Of a stretch of DNA of 64,000 nt, positions 1 through 10,936 are shown piece after piece; positions within the stretch are counted from its first letter, which is position 1; the number at the start of each line of letters is the position of its first letter. Origin of the DNA: Heterodera schachtii (taxonomy: Eukaryota > Nematoda > Chromadorea > Rhabditida > Heteroderidae); the NCBI GenBank assembly GCA_023374025.1, contig SIJG01000151.1:19069-83068 (forward strand). The letters run 5' to 3'. A program made the position numbers and the translations under genes. Under the pieces are notes generated by a model that was given only the letters and a program-made list of their open reading frames with translations, searched no databases and had not been told where the DNA came from.

Positions 1-173
1 TGGTTGTTTTGGAGCAAAGTTATAAATAATTTTTCGACAAAAATTTTCATAATGATGGTATTTTAAATAACGCCCTTTATGATGGTTTTTAAATAACGGC
101 TCCGCCCCATAAAAATTAGTGGGAGGAAAATGTCTCTTTTCCTCCTCACATATCATATTTACTCGATTAGAAC

Positions 174-238
174 CAGGGCTGGCCGTGATTGAATTTCCAA
201 TCACGGAATTCCGTGATCCGTGATCACGGCCAGCCCTG
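174..238. repeat. 65-bp palindromic mini-element, CAGGGCTGG ends
   Basis: The segment starts CAGGGCTGGCCGTGAT and ends with its reverse complement. Between the ends the word CCGTGATC and its variants occur several times, so nearly the whole unit is one word repeated in both orientations. CAGGG ends are also seen on the two hAT transposons at 11.8 and 22.7 kb. Flanking octamers ATTAGAAC and ATTAATAG agree only partly, so a target duplication is not proven. Probably a minimal hAT-type nonautonomous element. Confidence 0.5.
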
Positions 239-289
239 ATTAATAGGCACAAAAATAGACAAATAAATTTTTTTAATTAAAGCTTTTTA

Positions 290-396
290 GTAAAGCCCGG
301 CGGGAACGGGAATCCTGCGGGAAAAGCCGGGATTCCCGTTCCCGTCTCGTTCTTTAAATATTCCCATTCCCGTAAAAAATTTTTACCGGGCTCTAC
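290..396. repeat. Small word repeat, GGGAATCCC/ACGGGAA
   Basis: AGCCCGGCGGGAACGGGAA at the left and a reverse-complement ACCGGGCT end at the right enclose several copies of GGGAA, TTCCCG and GGGATTCCC. The AGCCCGG end is shared with the 61.4-62.1 kb element. The remainder of 1-670 is AT-rich and I see no gene in it. Confidence 0.35.
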
Positions 397-671
397 TTTT
401 TAGCCAGTAAAACACATACAAACTTATTTAATTTTGTTTATAGTTTTTCATTTTTAAATGTAATTATTATAGTTTTTTGAATAAAGACAATTTTAAAAAT
501 TTTTTTTTATTAAGAATAAAAAATTATATTTACATAATTACGTGATCATTTTTTGGAAATACCACCTCTATTGATTAATTAAAATCATTATTTACCATTT
601 AAATATTTAAAAATTTTTTTTAAATCTCCAAAAACTAAATATACCTGAAAATATTAAAAAGAAATTGGTAA

Positions 672-905
672 TATGTAGTGCCGGTGGTAGCCCCCCTTTT
701 TCAAAAAAAATTTCAAATTTTTTTTTCTAGAATAAGTCATTTTAGGGGTTTTCAGGGTCCCAGAACCCGATTCAGATATCCATTTTCATCAATTTCGAAC
801 CCCGGATCCCGAATTCGAACAAAAAGTCGAAACCTCAAATTTTTCAATTTTCAGATTTTTGTTCAAATTTTTTTAAATACACGGAAACGATCTAAAAGTT
901 ATTAA
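672..905. repeat. Half-copy of the FB foldback family
   Basis: Carries the family core: a polypyrimidine stretch, GGGGTTTTCAGGGTCCC, CATTTTCATCAATTTCGAAC, CCCGAATTCGAACAAAAAGT. The same core recurs near 3.45, 5.3, 8.0, 18.5, 41.7, 42.6, 46.4 and 62.9 kb. Only one arm is present here. Confidence 0.55.
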
Positions 906-934
906 TACTCCAAAAAAAATCACTTTGGTTGCGC

Positions 935-1092
935 TATTATTGTCCAACATGGTAAAAATGAACCCAAATAACATGTTATAATCAATCATACACCAACGAT
1001 ATTACTTACTGTAAATGGTAATAGGATTTTATAGTCTGTATATGCTTAATCATATTATTTGGGTGCATTTTTACCATGTTGAGCAATTGTTA
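935..1092. repeat. Short inverted-repeat element (CAACATGGTAAAAATG arms)
   Basis: CAACATGGTAAAAATG followed by ACCCAAATAA on the left is matched in inverted order by TTATTTGGGT and CATTTTTACCATGTTG on the right, about 90 bp apart. Size and structure fit a small MITE. No clear target duplication. Confidence 0.55.
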
Positions 1093-1470
1093 GCACAGCC
1101 CAAAATCACCCAGGGTGTTACAATTTGGATCACTCCCCCATCAGCCTGGAAGGAGTGATCTGTCTGATCACAAAATTCAAAAAAATGAAATGTGCAATTC
1201 AATATCGTAAAAAATTGAGTTTTCTGGTACAAAAAAATTGATTTTTTCCAATTTCATAAAAAAAAAAAATTTCAATCTAGCTGTGCTTTTCGATTTTCGC
1301 CGAATATTTTACGCAATTGCCTCGGAACCCCATACAATTTATCAAATTAACCCCCCCCCCCCCCCCCCGTCCACCTATGCTCAGTTGTCGCTCTTCGCCG
1401 TTTGGCTCTCCCCCCCCCCCCTTATGCTCAAAAAAAAATTTTAAAAACTAATTTTTCTGTTCTCTTCCAG

Positions 1471-1514
1471 CGAATGGCAGCTCGGGCAGCGGAGGCTGTG
1501 CCATCGGCAAATCG
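1471..1514 (+). other. Possible orphan exon
   Basis: A 44-nt GC-richer block is bounded by a good acceptor (TTCTCTTCCAG) and a donor (GTAAAT). One frame reads NGSSGSGGCAIGKS, another reads through without a stop as well. No neighbouring exons can be joined to it. Upstream, 1351-1425 holds poly-C runs; 1515-1980 shows no gene. Confidence 0.25.
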
Positions 1515-1982
1515 GTAAATGGAAAAAAAGAGATTTTAAGGCTTAAAAATATAGGTATGTCGTGTGGATTTCGTGAACATGTCTTATTGTCAGAATTTTT
1601 TGACCCAATATTTTCAAAGCTTCGTGCTATGACTTGGAATTTACATACCTAATTAGATTTAATGTCCCAAAAATTGGCCAATTTGCGAATTTATGTGACT
1701 TAAATTGTTAGTAAAAATCCCTTGGAAATTAGAGGTCCGAACTGCTGACACCGAATAAAACTTGAAAATTTTTAGAAATTTATTTTGAACATTTTTCCCC
1801 AATATGTACAGCACACGGTACGATTGCTGATGGGATACGGTGTGGGAGAATATACTGTATATTCAATTTTCTAATTTTGATCTGTCATCCCAACATTCAT
1901 GCATTCTTTCTTCATCCCATCCACCAGCTTTGATTTATAATTGACACAAATAAATAAAATCAAATTGAAGTGATATGTGTAA

Positions 1983-2388
1983 CGGAACCGCTCAGTTGGG
2001 CGCTCACGTTTGGGCGCGCACGGTTGGGCGCCAGCATGTTTTTCCACGATAGCTTTTTTCTTTGGCACCCAAATCCAAAAATCTTGGTATCATTCGAAAG
2101 CTCTTAACATGCTCTATTAGCCTTACCAAAAGCAAAAGGATTTTCAAGCCTGGAAAAATTTTATTAAGAAAAAACTTCAAAAATTTCGACTTTTTGCAAT
2201 TTTCATAATATAACTCTTTTGGTAATTGTCTAATGGCTAAGCAATAGCTTAGAAAAAGCTTAAAAACAGATTAAGCTTTCGAATGATACCAAGTTTATTG
2301 GATTTGGATGACAAAGAAAAAGTTATAGAAAGTTATAGTGGAAAAATATGCTGGCGCCCAACCGTGCGCGCCCAACTGAGGTAGACCG
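1983..2388. mobile_element. 406-bp TIR element with TTGGGCGC words (X1)
   Basis: The left end carries CTCAGTTGGGCGC, TTTGGGCGCGC and GGTTGGGCGCC in a row; the right end is their inverted complement. The direct repeat ATGTGTAA flanks it (1975-1982 and 2389-2396), which supports insertion. The interior contains TATCATTCGAAAGCTCTTA and CTCTATTAGCCT, a backbone shared with the elements at 3.8-4.2 and 20.1-20.4 kb whose terminal words differ. No coding capacity. Confidence 0.75.
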
Positions 2389-2845
2389 ATGTGTAAATGG
2401 GAAATTTTTTCTATTTCTATCGAATTTTATTACATTATAATTATTACACCCAAAAATTTGGCTAAAAAACGCCTAAATGAAAAAAAGAATTAGACTATTC
2501 TTAATTATGAAATTTTAGATTAAATGTATTATCGCAAAGTATGTTTTTGAGAGAAAAGGCAGAAATTTTCATGTTTTAAAACAAATTTATATTAATTTTT
2601 TTTCATTTTTAGGAGGGCCGATAGTGCGCCGTTAAGCGCCACAGGGAAAACATTTTGGGATTGTAATTTTGTTAAAGAATTAACTAAATTTTTCAGAAAA
2701 TTGGTGTATTCAAAATAAGTGACATTTGCAAAACAAAAACAAAATGAACGCATCAAATTAAATTCCAATTAGCAAGGGTCAACCATTTCTCAAATGTAAT
2801 TAATTTTCGTTGCTTTCATTCGTCCGCTTTTTCTTCTGCTGGTGA

Positions 2846-5015
2846 CTATAATGGCCTAAAATTAAGTGCCATTTGAATTAGATGGATCATTTTTTACACT
2901 CACCCAACGCAATTTGTGTCAACATTAAGCACAAAAGTGACATTGTTCAAATTGGCATCCGGATTTCCATCGTTTTCCCATTGAACCGTCGCCGTTTCCC
3001 CAACAATTATTGGACATCGTTTCAACACCCAATTATAATACGATGCTTTGCTCACAATCAGTGTCAGCTTCTCATTGGTCCGTTCATTCACCAATTCAAA
3101 TGGTTCATTTGGCATTTTTGTCACCTTAAGAAAACAAAGTTGAATATGGTAACTGACAGAAGTGGTGGCACGGAGAAATGCCTAAACAAAAACAATTAAC
3201 GAAAAATAGGGCGGGCGGATGGCTCTCTATTGCAATTAACATGACCATAAAAAAAGACGACCATAAATTTTTTTACAAATGTAATGCTTCATAAGTTTTT
3301 CAAGAAGAATCCAAATTAAACATTCTTGATATCATTCGATAATCCCAAGAGTCCTCTATTAGCCTACAAAATTTTGAAAAAATTGGGTAATACTGTCGAT
3401 GGTACCCCCTTTTTTTGAAATTTTTTTTTTGTTTTCAAAAGACATGAAAGCATGTTTCCTAGGGTTTTCGGGGTCGCTGATCACGAATCCGGCATCTGTT
3501 TCGAAACCCGGACCTGAATTCGAACATAAGTTCAGAAATTCAAATTTTTGAACTTCGCATTTTTAGTTCAAAACCGGCTAAATACGCGGAATCAAACATG
3601 AACTCATTAATACTTCAATAAAATTATTATTTAAACCATTTTGGATCAAAAATTTTAAACTCGAAAAATTTTAATTTTCGAACTTTTGTTCGAGTTCATG
3701 TCCGAGGCTCGAAATTGGTCGAAATAGATGCCGGATTCGTGATCAGCGACCGCGAAAGCCCTAGGAAAAAAATTGTTGGCTCTATTGCAGTTCACACGAC
3801 CATAAAAAAGACACGACCATAAATTTTTTTGCAACTTTAGTGCATCATAACTTTTTGTAGAAGCATCCAAATTAAACATAGTTAGTATCATTCGATAGTC
3901 CTAAGAATCTCTATTAGCATAGCAATTTTCAAAAATTTATGGCCAAAATGTTTAGAAAACCAACTTTTTGAAATTTTCTTGACATAATTTTTTTAAAATC
4001 CAATGAAATCTTTTGAAATTTTGCAGGCTAATAAAGGATTCTTAGGGCTATCGAATGATACTAAGAATGTTTAATTTGGATGCTTCTTGAAATTATGGTG
4101 CACTAAAGTTGCAAAAAAAATTTTTATGGTCGTGTCTTTTTTTATGGTCGTGTCTTTTTTTATGGTCGTGTGAACAGCAATAGAACCGGGCGGATCACCT
4201 CTTTGAAATTGTTGATCCATTCGAGAGTCGGTGAACCCAAATAACCATTACAACGCAATTCCTTGAGATGTCCGTCTGTTTTCGGAGTGTACAACCATTT
4301 GGACAATGCTTGGCCAGCACTTGCATCCGGTCCATCATCAGCGATCACATCGGGCAACAGATAATTGGAATCGATTGAATGCAATTGATCAAGATCGGTG
4401 AGAAGTGTCGGTGAAGTGCGACGACGCAAATTGTCCAATTGATCGCCATCAGAAAAGTACAAATGGCGGATGTTTGTCGCAAAAACGGGCCAAATTTCAT
4501 GGGTAAAAACATCCCAAATTGGTTGGACATCTTTGATTTCGTCTATATGCACATTGAACTCCAAATCGGTGCCATTTCTGTCCCAAATTTGTTTGTTCGA
4601 ACGGAGAAATTCAATGACGGAATGGTCAATGTAGCTGAAGAAATTTATTAAAATACACGAAAAAAAAAAAAATTAAAATTACGAGATGTAAATGCTCTTA
4701 AGCGGATTTTGTTTGGCAACGGACGCTCCGGCAGAGGAAACCCACAGTCCGTACAAACATTTCTGGCTTGGTCCAATGCCCTTGCTAATTCCGATTGGTC
4801 TCCAAAGTGTCAATTCGCTTTTTTCCATCAAAATGCGCGTCAATTAAAGCATCGAAACGTGCGAAAGAAGTGCCATTTTGAGTCCGAGTTGGGCATGGTC
4901 AAAAGATGGAAGAATGTCCATCCACACGTCGCTACAAATCCAACTGAAACATGGAAAAAAGAATTTGGTAAATAAAAATTTAATTTGATTAGGTAATTCA
5001 TTACCGTCTGTTCAT
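2846..5015 (-). pseudogene. Family gene A (group 1), frameshifted
   Basis: Copy of the lineage-expanded family. Exon 1 is 5005-5015 (MNRR start). Exon 2 runs from 4943 and begins WICSDVWMDILPSFDHAQLG, but it shifts frame at least twice, near the position corresponding to DRFD and again before the RPLPNKI motif. Exon 3 (4199-4634) is fully open and carries YIDHSVIEFLRSN, QPIWDVF, DNLRRRTSP and the AGQALSKWL block. Exon 4 (2904-3181) is open with FELVNERTNEKLTL and LKRCP. Exon 5 from 2855 has an in-frame TAG after three codons, where sister genes read PLSPPAEEE. Intron 3 holds a 967-bp composite insertion. A TATAAAAA motif lies upstream on the minus strand near 5113-5120. Frameshifts plus the stop make this a pseudogene; function of the family is unknown. 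Confidence 0.8.
3221..4187. mobile_element. Composite TIR insertion in intron 3 of gene A
   Basis: The insertion is flanked by GGGCGGAT on both sides (3213-3220, 4188-4195). Both ends read GGYTCT..ATTGC and then ACGACCATAAA-type repeats in inverted orientation. Inside are a truncated left copy (3221 to about 3395), an FB foldback element (about 3396-3776) and a complete 411-bp copy (3777-4187) with its own two inverted ends. The complete copy carries the TATCATTCGAtAG..CTCTATTAGC backbone. The right end lies 11 bp from the exon 3 donor. Confidence 0.75.
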
Positions 5016-5104
5016 TTATTTTGCTGTAATTTGCACACTTTGCCGTTTTGACAATTAATTGGTGACCCAAAATTCAGAATATGGAATGAGAAGGAGGAGA
5101 AGAA

Positions 5105-5745
5105 AAAAGGCATTTTTATACTAAAATATTAGCGTAACGCCACGAGTCCTCGGGGTGGGAAAAGTCGGAGTCGGCGTTTGTAAAATTTGGATTTTCGACT
5201 TTTTGTTCAAATTCGGGTTCGGAGTACGGTATTTCAAATGGATGCCAGATTCGTGGGTACTAGTGCAGTTGGTACGCCACAAAAAAAATATTTTATTTAA
5301 GTCTTAAAAAATGTTTCCAGGGTTTTCAAGAGCGCTGATTATGATTCCGACGTCCATTTCGACTAATTCAGAGTCCCGGACTCAAACTCGAACAGTTGAT
5401 CGAAGTCAAAAATTCTCAAAAAACTTTTTCACCAAATAAATATGACCAACATTAATGTCAAATATAGAGCAATTAATTTTCGCATGGACAAGAATTTTTC
5501 TACATTGATATGATTAAGTTATTCCACTGAAATTGACCAATTAAATAATTTCACTGCTTTAAAACTTCATGGAAAACCCGCATTATTGAATGACGGTGGT
5601 AAAAAGTATTTTGAGAATTTTTGACTTTTCGACCAAATGTTCGAATTTGAGTCCGGGACTCTGAATTGGTAAAATGGAGGTCGGATTCGTAATCAGCGCT
5701 CTCGAAAACCGTGGAAATATTTTCATACGACTTCAATAAAAAAGA
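5105..5745. repeat. FB foldback copies upstream of gene B
   Basis: 5105-5260 is one arm of the FB family (TTCGACTTTTTGTTCAAATTC, GGATGCCAGATTCGTG). 5265-5745 is a nearly complete foldback: the left arm has GGTACGCCACAAAA, GGGTTTTCAAGAGCGC and CAGAGTCCCGGACTCAA; the right arm is the inverted counterpart ending near CTCGAAAACCGTGGAAA. Its right end abuts the remains of gene B exon 1. Confidence 0.65.
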
Positions 5746-5790
5746 AAATGGCGAAAGCAATATAAAATTAAATTAAAATGCCATTTTAAA

Positions 5791-7015
5791 ATGTCAATTT
5801 TAAATTTTGTTTTCCTTTTTTTCAGTTTCATCTCTGGCAACGGTTGGCTGGCGGTGTTCGATTTGCTCGAGCCTTCTCAACTTGGCCTTGGAATTGCACT
5901 GATCAGCCACCGTTTTGACTTTTACGTGGACAAACACTTCAGTACTCACAAATGGACATTGGCATTCTTTCGAATTCGACGCAAAATTGGAGAGAATGGC
6001 ACAAATCAAACGGAAATTGTCAATGCCCATGCAAAACCATTGCCAACTGCGCAAATTCAAATGCCACGCAATGTCATCGGGTTAAGATTTGCCAGAATCT
6101 CGTAATATTGCCGCTAAAATTAAAATGTAAGCAACATTCCCCATTCATTTTCAGTTTCATCGACCAAAATGCCGTCGCTTTTCTCCACCGTTTTCGTCCG
6201 CTTTTCGCCACCTGTCAAATTTATCTGACCCTTTGTACGACCGATGACCGAATTTTGGAATTGATTATACACAACATTTGGCCAATGCTCGGGAGAAACA
6301 TTCATGGCATGGAATTAGTGGCCAATGGTTTCCGCCGTTTGCGACAATTCGTGCCGTCCTTTCTCAGCGATTGTCCATCGCTTCGCTTTGTCTTCTCTGG
6401 CAATGTCAGCAATCTCTTCCCCGAATTCCCATGCAATGACAGTGCCGCGGCATCCGATGGCCATGCATTGGCCAAATGGCTTTTCACTCCGCTTCAAAAC
6501 GGTGTGCCAAAAGTGTTCAGATGCTGGATGGGCAACGATGAAGGGACTTATCCGTCGATGGTTGAAGCCCTCAAATCGGTGCTTACTAATTGATTTATTT
6601 GGCACCTTACGGTTTTTGGAGTTCGCTGACTTAACCAAACATCGGCTTTTCGTGCCCTTCCCAACCTTAAAAGTCACACATTTCATATTTCTTAATCAAT
6701 TTTCCCCTTTTTTAGACATTTGCCAATGCTTCTTCCCCCGTCAATTTCATTATCGTCATTTTGTTTTTTCCGCCGCCTTTTGCTGACTCCGTTTTGCTCT
6801 TCGATCTTACTAACGAATTGACTCGGGAACAATTGGCATTGAAGATGATTGACAATGACAGCCATCCTTTTCTTCTGATGCGTTGTCCAATTGCGCGAGA
6901 TGAAAGCAAATGGTCAAAATGGGAAGAGGAAGCGATTCGCTGTGAAATTGATGAGCTATGGAACAAAATTTACATTCAAATTCATGATGAGGTTTTCACA
7001 TCGGGAACTTGTTAG
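5791..7015 (+). CDS. Family gene B (group 2), first exon lost, 344-aa ORF
   Basis: Group 2 copy. Exon 2 (body 5826-6101, 276 nt), exon 3 (6155-6578) and exon 4 (6716-7015) keep the frame of gene D and carry WLAVFDLLEPSQLGLGIALI, SHRFDFYVDKHF, FIDQNAVAFLHRF, NIWPML, DDSAAASDGHALAKWLFTP, TNELTREQLAL and RDESKWSKWE. The normal first exon is reduced to KMAKA codons just after a foldback element, and its donor AT|GTAAAA has become ATATAAAA. An ATG at 5791 inside the former intron 1 is in frame through the polypyrimidine tract and acceptor, giving MSILNFVFLFFSFIS as a new hydrophobic N-terminus. The three segments total 1035 nt. The usual last exon (LLNALDGPNH at 7066) is not joined in frame; TAG at 7013 ends it. 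Whether it is expressed is unknown. Confidence 0.6.
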
Positions 7016-7369
7016 TGAATTTTTTTTTTCAAAAATTAAAATTTATTGCGCTTCGATTTTTAGGCTTCTCAACGCATTGGACGGCCCAAATCATTGAGCA
7101 GATGAATGGATGAATGAATTGTTAGGAAGTGACCGATCTAATTGAATTGTTTTGGAATTATTGGACGTGTCCATAAAAATTGTTCTTTTTTAATTGGGAT
7201 GATCAACTTGGATTTGTGTTATGTCATTATGATACTTTGTGGTTTTCTGAAATAAATGTTAAAATCTAATTTTTTGCATCAAAATCTTCGTTTTGGCTCA
7301 CTGCTGGCCATTGTTTCGTATGGAAAGTTAAAACAAGTGTTTTTGACTTGGTGGTTTTTTGACTAGCGT

Positions 7370-7640
7370 CATAAACACCGATCAAATGGTAAAAAACTGG
7401 TGCATGTCGACCGGACGAAAAGTGCTAAATTTTTGAGATAATCAACTCATAACTTTTCTCAGATGCATTAAAATTGCACAATCTTGGTATCATACGATAG
7501 ACCTTGAATTCACGTTATTAGCTTGCTAAATTTCAAAAAGTTTTATTAAATTTTTAAAAATTATGACACTTTTCCAATTTTTTGACTTTAATTTCGTTGG
7601 TCGACCACCACGAAAAACCCAGTGATGTGTATCGTTTCAA
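7370..7640. repeat. Probable TIR element with TCGACC words
   Basis: GCATGTCGACCGGACGAAAA on the left and TTGGTCGACCACCACGAAAA on the right enclose CTTGGTATCATACGATAGACC and ATTAGCTTGC, a diverged version of the internal backbone seen at 2.0-2.4 and 3.8-4.2 kb. The ends are not sharply inverted, so limits are approximate. 7640-7870 shows no gene. Confidence 0.4.
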
Positions 7641-7874
7641 GTTTCGTCCTCGAACCACCGATTACCCTTATAGTAATTTTAAATTGTTCAGAATTTCTTG
7701 CCACATTTTCAAATATTAAATTTTCATCAACCCCAAACTTGCTTTTATCAATGGAAATGGACGAATTTACTAGCAAGCAAAAGTCAAATACATACAATCA
7801 AATTAACTATACACAATACAATAATGAAATGGCACGGTGCCAACATATCATTTCGGTCGGTCATCATAATCGCA

Positions 7875-9354
7875 TCAATTAATAATTAATTCATTCATTT
7901 CTGCCTGACCACTCGGCCCTGGGGAAGCTGCGTCGAGAAGCCTGAAAAAACGATGATTTAATTCAACTTTTGAATTTTGCATTTTTCGTCTAAAAATGGT
8001 GTAAATGCCGGATTCGTGACCAGTGACCCCGAAAGCCAAGGAAACTTGTCTTTATGACATCAAAATAAAAAAAATTTGCAAAAAAGGGGGGGGGAACCTA
8101 CACTATTGGGGTTCAATGCCAATTTACGAGTCCAACGAAAATGAAGTTTTTAAATTGTTCACCCTTCGTCAATTCCATCGTCTCTGATCAGAAAGCTGAT
8201 TGAATTCTGTGGAATATCATGCATTAATTCATCCTTCGCATTTTTCCATTTTCTCTCATCCCATCCAATTTGACAACGCAAAAGCCAAACATTTTTGTCA
8301 TCTTTTTCCAGTGTCAATTTCTCCCCAGTCACTTCGTTGATCAGAACAAAAGGCACAACAGAGTCAACTGCTGAAGTGGATGAAAACTTCAAGAAAATTA
8401 GGAAAGCAATTGGAGAAGAAGCATCGAAAAATGCCTAAAAATCGGACAAAAAAAAATCAATTAAAATGGGGGAGGGAGAGGAGGGAATGATCCACACCGT
8501 TTCCAGCTGTTCAATTGTTGAAGACCATTGATCCGATGAATTGACAGAGCAATTGTCCCATTTGGGCATGCCATCCGGATGGGCGTGAACAGCCATTTGG
8601 CCACCACTTGGCCATCCGACGCACCGGCACTGTCATCGGGCGGAAAAGCGGGAAGACTGGCATCTTCGCAATAGACATAGCGAAGTGATGGAGAAGCGCT
8701 GAATAATGACGGGGCCAATTGACGCACATGCCGAAAAGTGATGGAGTCCAAATACACAATATGAATGACGTTGCGAAGCATTGGCCAAATGCTGTGCAAA
8801 ATGTATTCCGAAATGCGAACATTTTCAGCCATAATGTACAAATCGATTTTACAAACGGCGAAAATACGACGGTGAAAACGGCGGAGAAATGCGACGACAT
8901 TTTGATCGATGTAGCTGAAAATGTGTGAGCATAATTCAAAACATTCTGGATTATCCATTTTTTACATGATCGTAATGCCTTGGAATCCGATGATTTTGTT
9001 CGGCAACGCATTTTGCGGAATTGGCAATGGTTTAAAATTGTAATTGACAATTTCCATTTCATTCGTGCCATTCTCTCCAATTTTGCTTCAAATTCGAATA
9101 AAAGCCCAATGCCCGTTTGCGTGTCTTGAAGTGTTCGTCGACGTAAAAGTCAAATCGGTGGCCAATCAGTGCAATTCCAAGGCAAAGTTGAGAAAGCGCG
9201 AGAAAATCGAACACCAAAAGCCAACAATCGGCGGAGATAAAACTGAAAAAAGGGAAAACGAAATTTAAAATTGAAAATGAAAATTGGCATTTTAATTTTA
9301 ATTTTACATTGCTTTTGCCATCTTTTCCTCTGCTTCTTTTGGATTGTCAGACAT
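7875..9354 (-). pseudogene. Family gene C (group 2), two frameshifts
   Basis: Five exons can be placed: 9308-9354 (starts MSDNPKEAEEKMAKA, 47 nt as in gene D), 8966-9242, 8498-8914, 8163-8434 and 7875-7941 (LLDAASPGPSGQ). Exon 2 is 277 nt against 276 in B and D, and the reading breaks after the KTRKRALGFY region, with a TGA in the restored frame. Exon 3 is 417 nt against 427 in D, and the frame is lost after WLFTPIRM. Exon 4 is open with INEVTGEKLTLEK and WDERKWKNAKDEL. Two independent frame losses make it a pseudogene. It is divergent from gene D across a 363-bp intergenic region; intron 4 contains an FB half-copy (7967-8110). Confidence 0.8.
7967..8110. repeat. FB half-copy inside intron 4 of gene C
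   Basis: One arm of the foldback family: TTTTGCATTTTTCGTC, ATGCCGGATTCGTGACC, AGTGACCCCGAAAGCC, then a poly-G run and GGAACCTACACTATTGGGG. Confidence 0.55.
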
Positions 9355-9505
9355 TTTGTTGGGGGAAAATTTAGCTTATTAGAAAAACAGAAAAAAAATT
9401 TATAAATTAAAAAAATGAAAAGAAAATCTAAGGAAATCCTTTGCGGAAGCAAAAAGGAAGGAAAAAGTGATTGATGAATGAAAGAAAATGGGAGAGGAGG
9501 GAAAG

Positions 9506-9582
9506 CTTTTATAGTAAGGCGTCGAAATACGACTGATTATTAAAATTGTGTAAAAATTGGCAAAATAAATTTAGTATAAAAG
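9506..9582. promoter_or_regulatory. Bidirectional promoter of genes C and D, two TATAAAAG boxes
   Basis: TATAAAAG is present on the minus strand at 9513-9506, 152 bp from the gene C ATG, and on the plus strand at 9575-9582, 136 bp from the gene D ATG. The near-symmetric placement in the 363 bp between divergent start codons suggests a shared promoter region. This is inference from motif position only. Confidence 0.5.
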
Positions 9583-9717
9583 TGGTTCTGCTTCGTCATT
9601 TTTCATTATTATTAAGTGGTTGCTCCTCCGCCATTTTTCATTTTCCATTCGCCATTTAATTTTCATCTTAATTTAAATCCGAAACGAAAACTGTCTGAAT
9701 AATTTCCGCTCAACAAA

Positions 9718-10936
9718 ATGTCTGACAACCGAAACGAAGCGGAGGAGAAAATGGCGAAAGCAATGTAAAATTAAAATCAAAAATGCCAATTTTAAATTTT
9801 GTTTTCCTTTTTCTTCAGTTTCATTTCCGCCGATTGTTGGCTTTTGGTGTTCGATTTTCTCGCGCCTTCTCAACTTTGCCTCGGAATTGCGATGATCAGC
9901 CACCGTTTTGACTTTTACGTGGATGAACACTTCAAGACTCGCTTCTGGTCTCTGGGATCGATGAAAATCAAAATGAAGTTCGAAGCGGATGGCACCAAGG
10001 AAATGGATGTTGTCAATGCCAATTTGGAATCGTTTGGAATTACGCAAAAGCCGTTGCCAAAGAGAGTCGTCGGATTCAAATCCATTTCAATGAAGTGAGA
10101 TTTTGATGCGTTTATGTCTGCATAACGATTCCATCATTTTTTACAGGTACTTCAACAACAATGCCATCACTTTTCTCCATCGTTTTCGTCCAATTTTGGC
10201 CGCCCGTCCCATTCATTTGACCATCGACAACACGTATTTCGATGACCGCACTTTGGAGTCGATTTGGCACAACATTTGGCCAATGATCGGGACAAACATT
10301 CGAGGCATCCAATTGTCCAAAGAAAGTTTCATCCGTTTGCGCAAATTCGTGCCGTCAGTTCTCGACGACTGTCCATCGCTTCGCGTTGTCAATGCCAATT
10401 CCAATGGTTTCTTCACCGATTTTCCATGCGATGACAGTGCCGCGGCATCGAATGGACAAGCGGTGGCCAAATGGCTTTTCACTCCACGTCCGGACAATGT
10501 GCCAAAGGTGTTCAAATGCTGGTTGAAATACGGTAGCTGGCATTTGGAGCCAGAGATTGAAGACGTCAAAGCGGTGAGTTCGATTTGATTGTTTTATTTG
10601 GCATTTTTACGGTCTTTGGCGTTCACTGACAAAATATTAGGTATATCCAAATTGGGGCATTTAACCGTAAAATTCATTTATCATTTCGCATTTCTTAACC
10701 ATTTTTCCCAATTTTAGGAATTTGCCTCGGCTTCATCTCCCGTCAATTTCATCGCCGTCATTCGCATTGATTTTTCTTATAATCGTCCTGTGCCATTTGT
10801 GCTGACCAACGAATTGACCCGGGAGCAATTGATGTTGAAGAAGATGAACGATATCAACCGTGTTCTTCTGATCCGCTGTCCGATTGTTCGCGACGAAAGC
10901 AAATGGGCCAAATGGGAAAAGGAAGCGATTGGATAG
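9718..10936 (+). CDS. Family gene D (group 2), 322 aa, C-terminally truncated
   Basis: Exons 9718-9764, 9819-10094, 10147-10573 and 10718-10936 total 969 nt with consistent phases. The product begins MSDNRNEAEEKMAKAIFIS, then carries WLLVFDFLAPSQLCLGIAMI, SHRFDFYVDEHFKTR, AITFLHRFRPIL, HNIWPMIGTNI, DCPSLRVV, DDSAAASNGQAVAKWLFTP and TNELTREQLMLKK. The ORF ends at TAG (10934-10936) exactly where sister proteins have Trp; a TGA follows 45 nt later. After that the usual donor (10978) and last exon (11044-11088, LLDAMIDQSDQKQK) are still recognisable, so only the last 30 or so residues are lost. The N-terminus resembles an F-box; partner and role are unknown. Upstream TATAAAAG at 9575. Confidence 0.8.

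Noticed and set aside
8719..9268. Antisense open frames over gene C
   Set aside because: Shadows of gene C exons; the minus-strand frame matches paralogs and splice sites.
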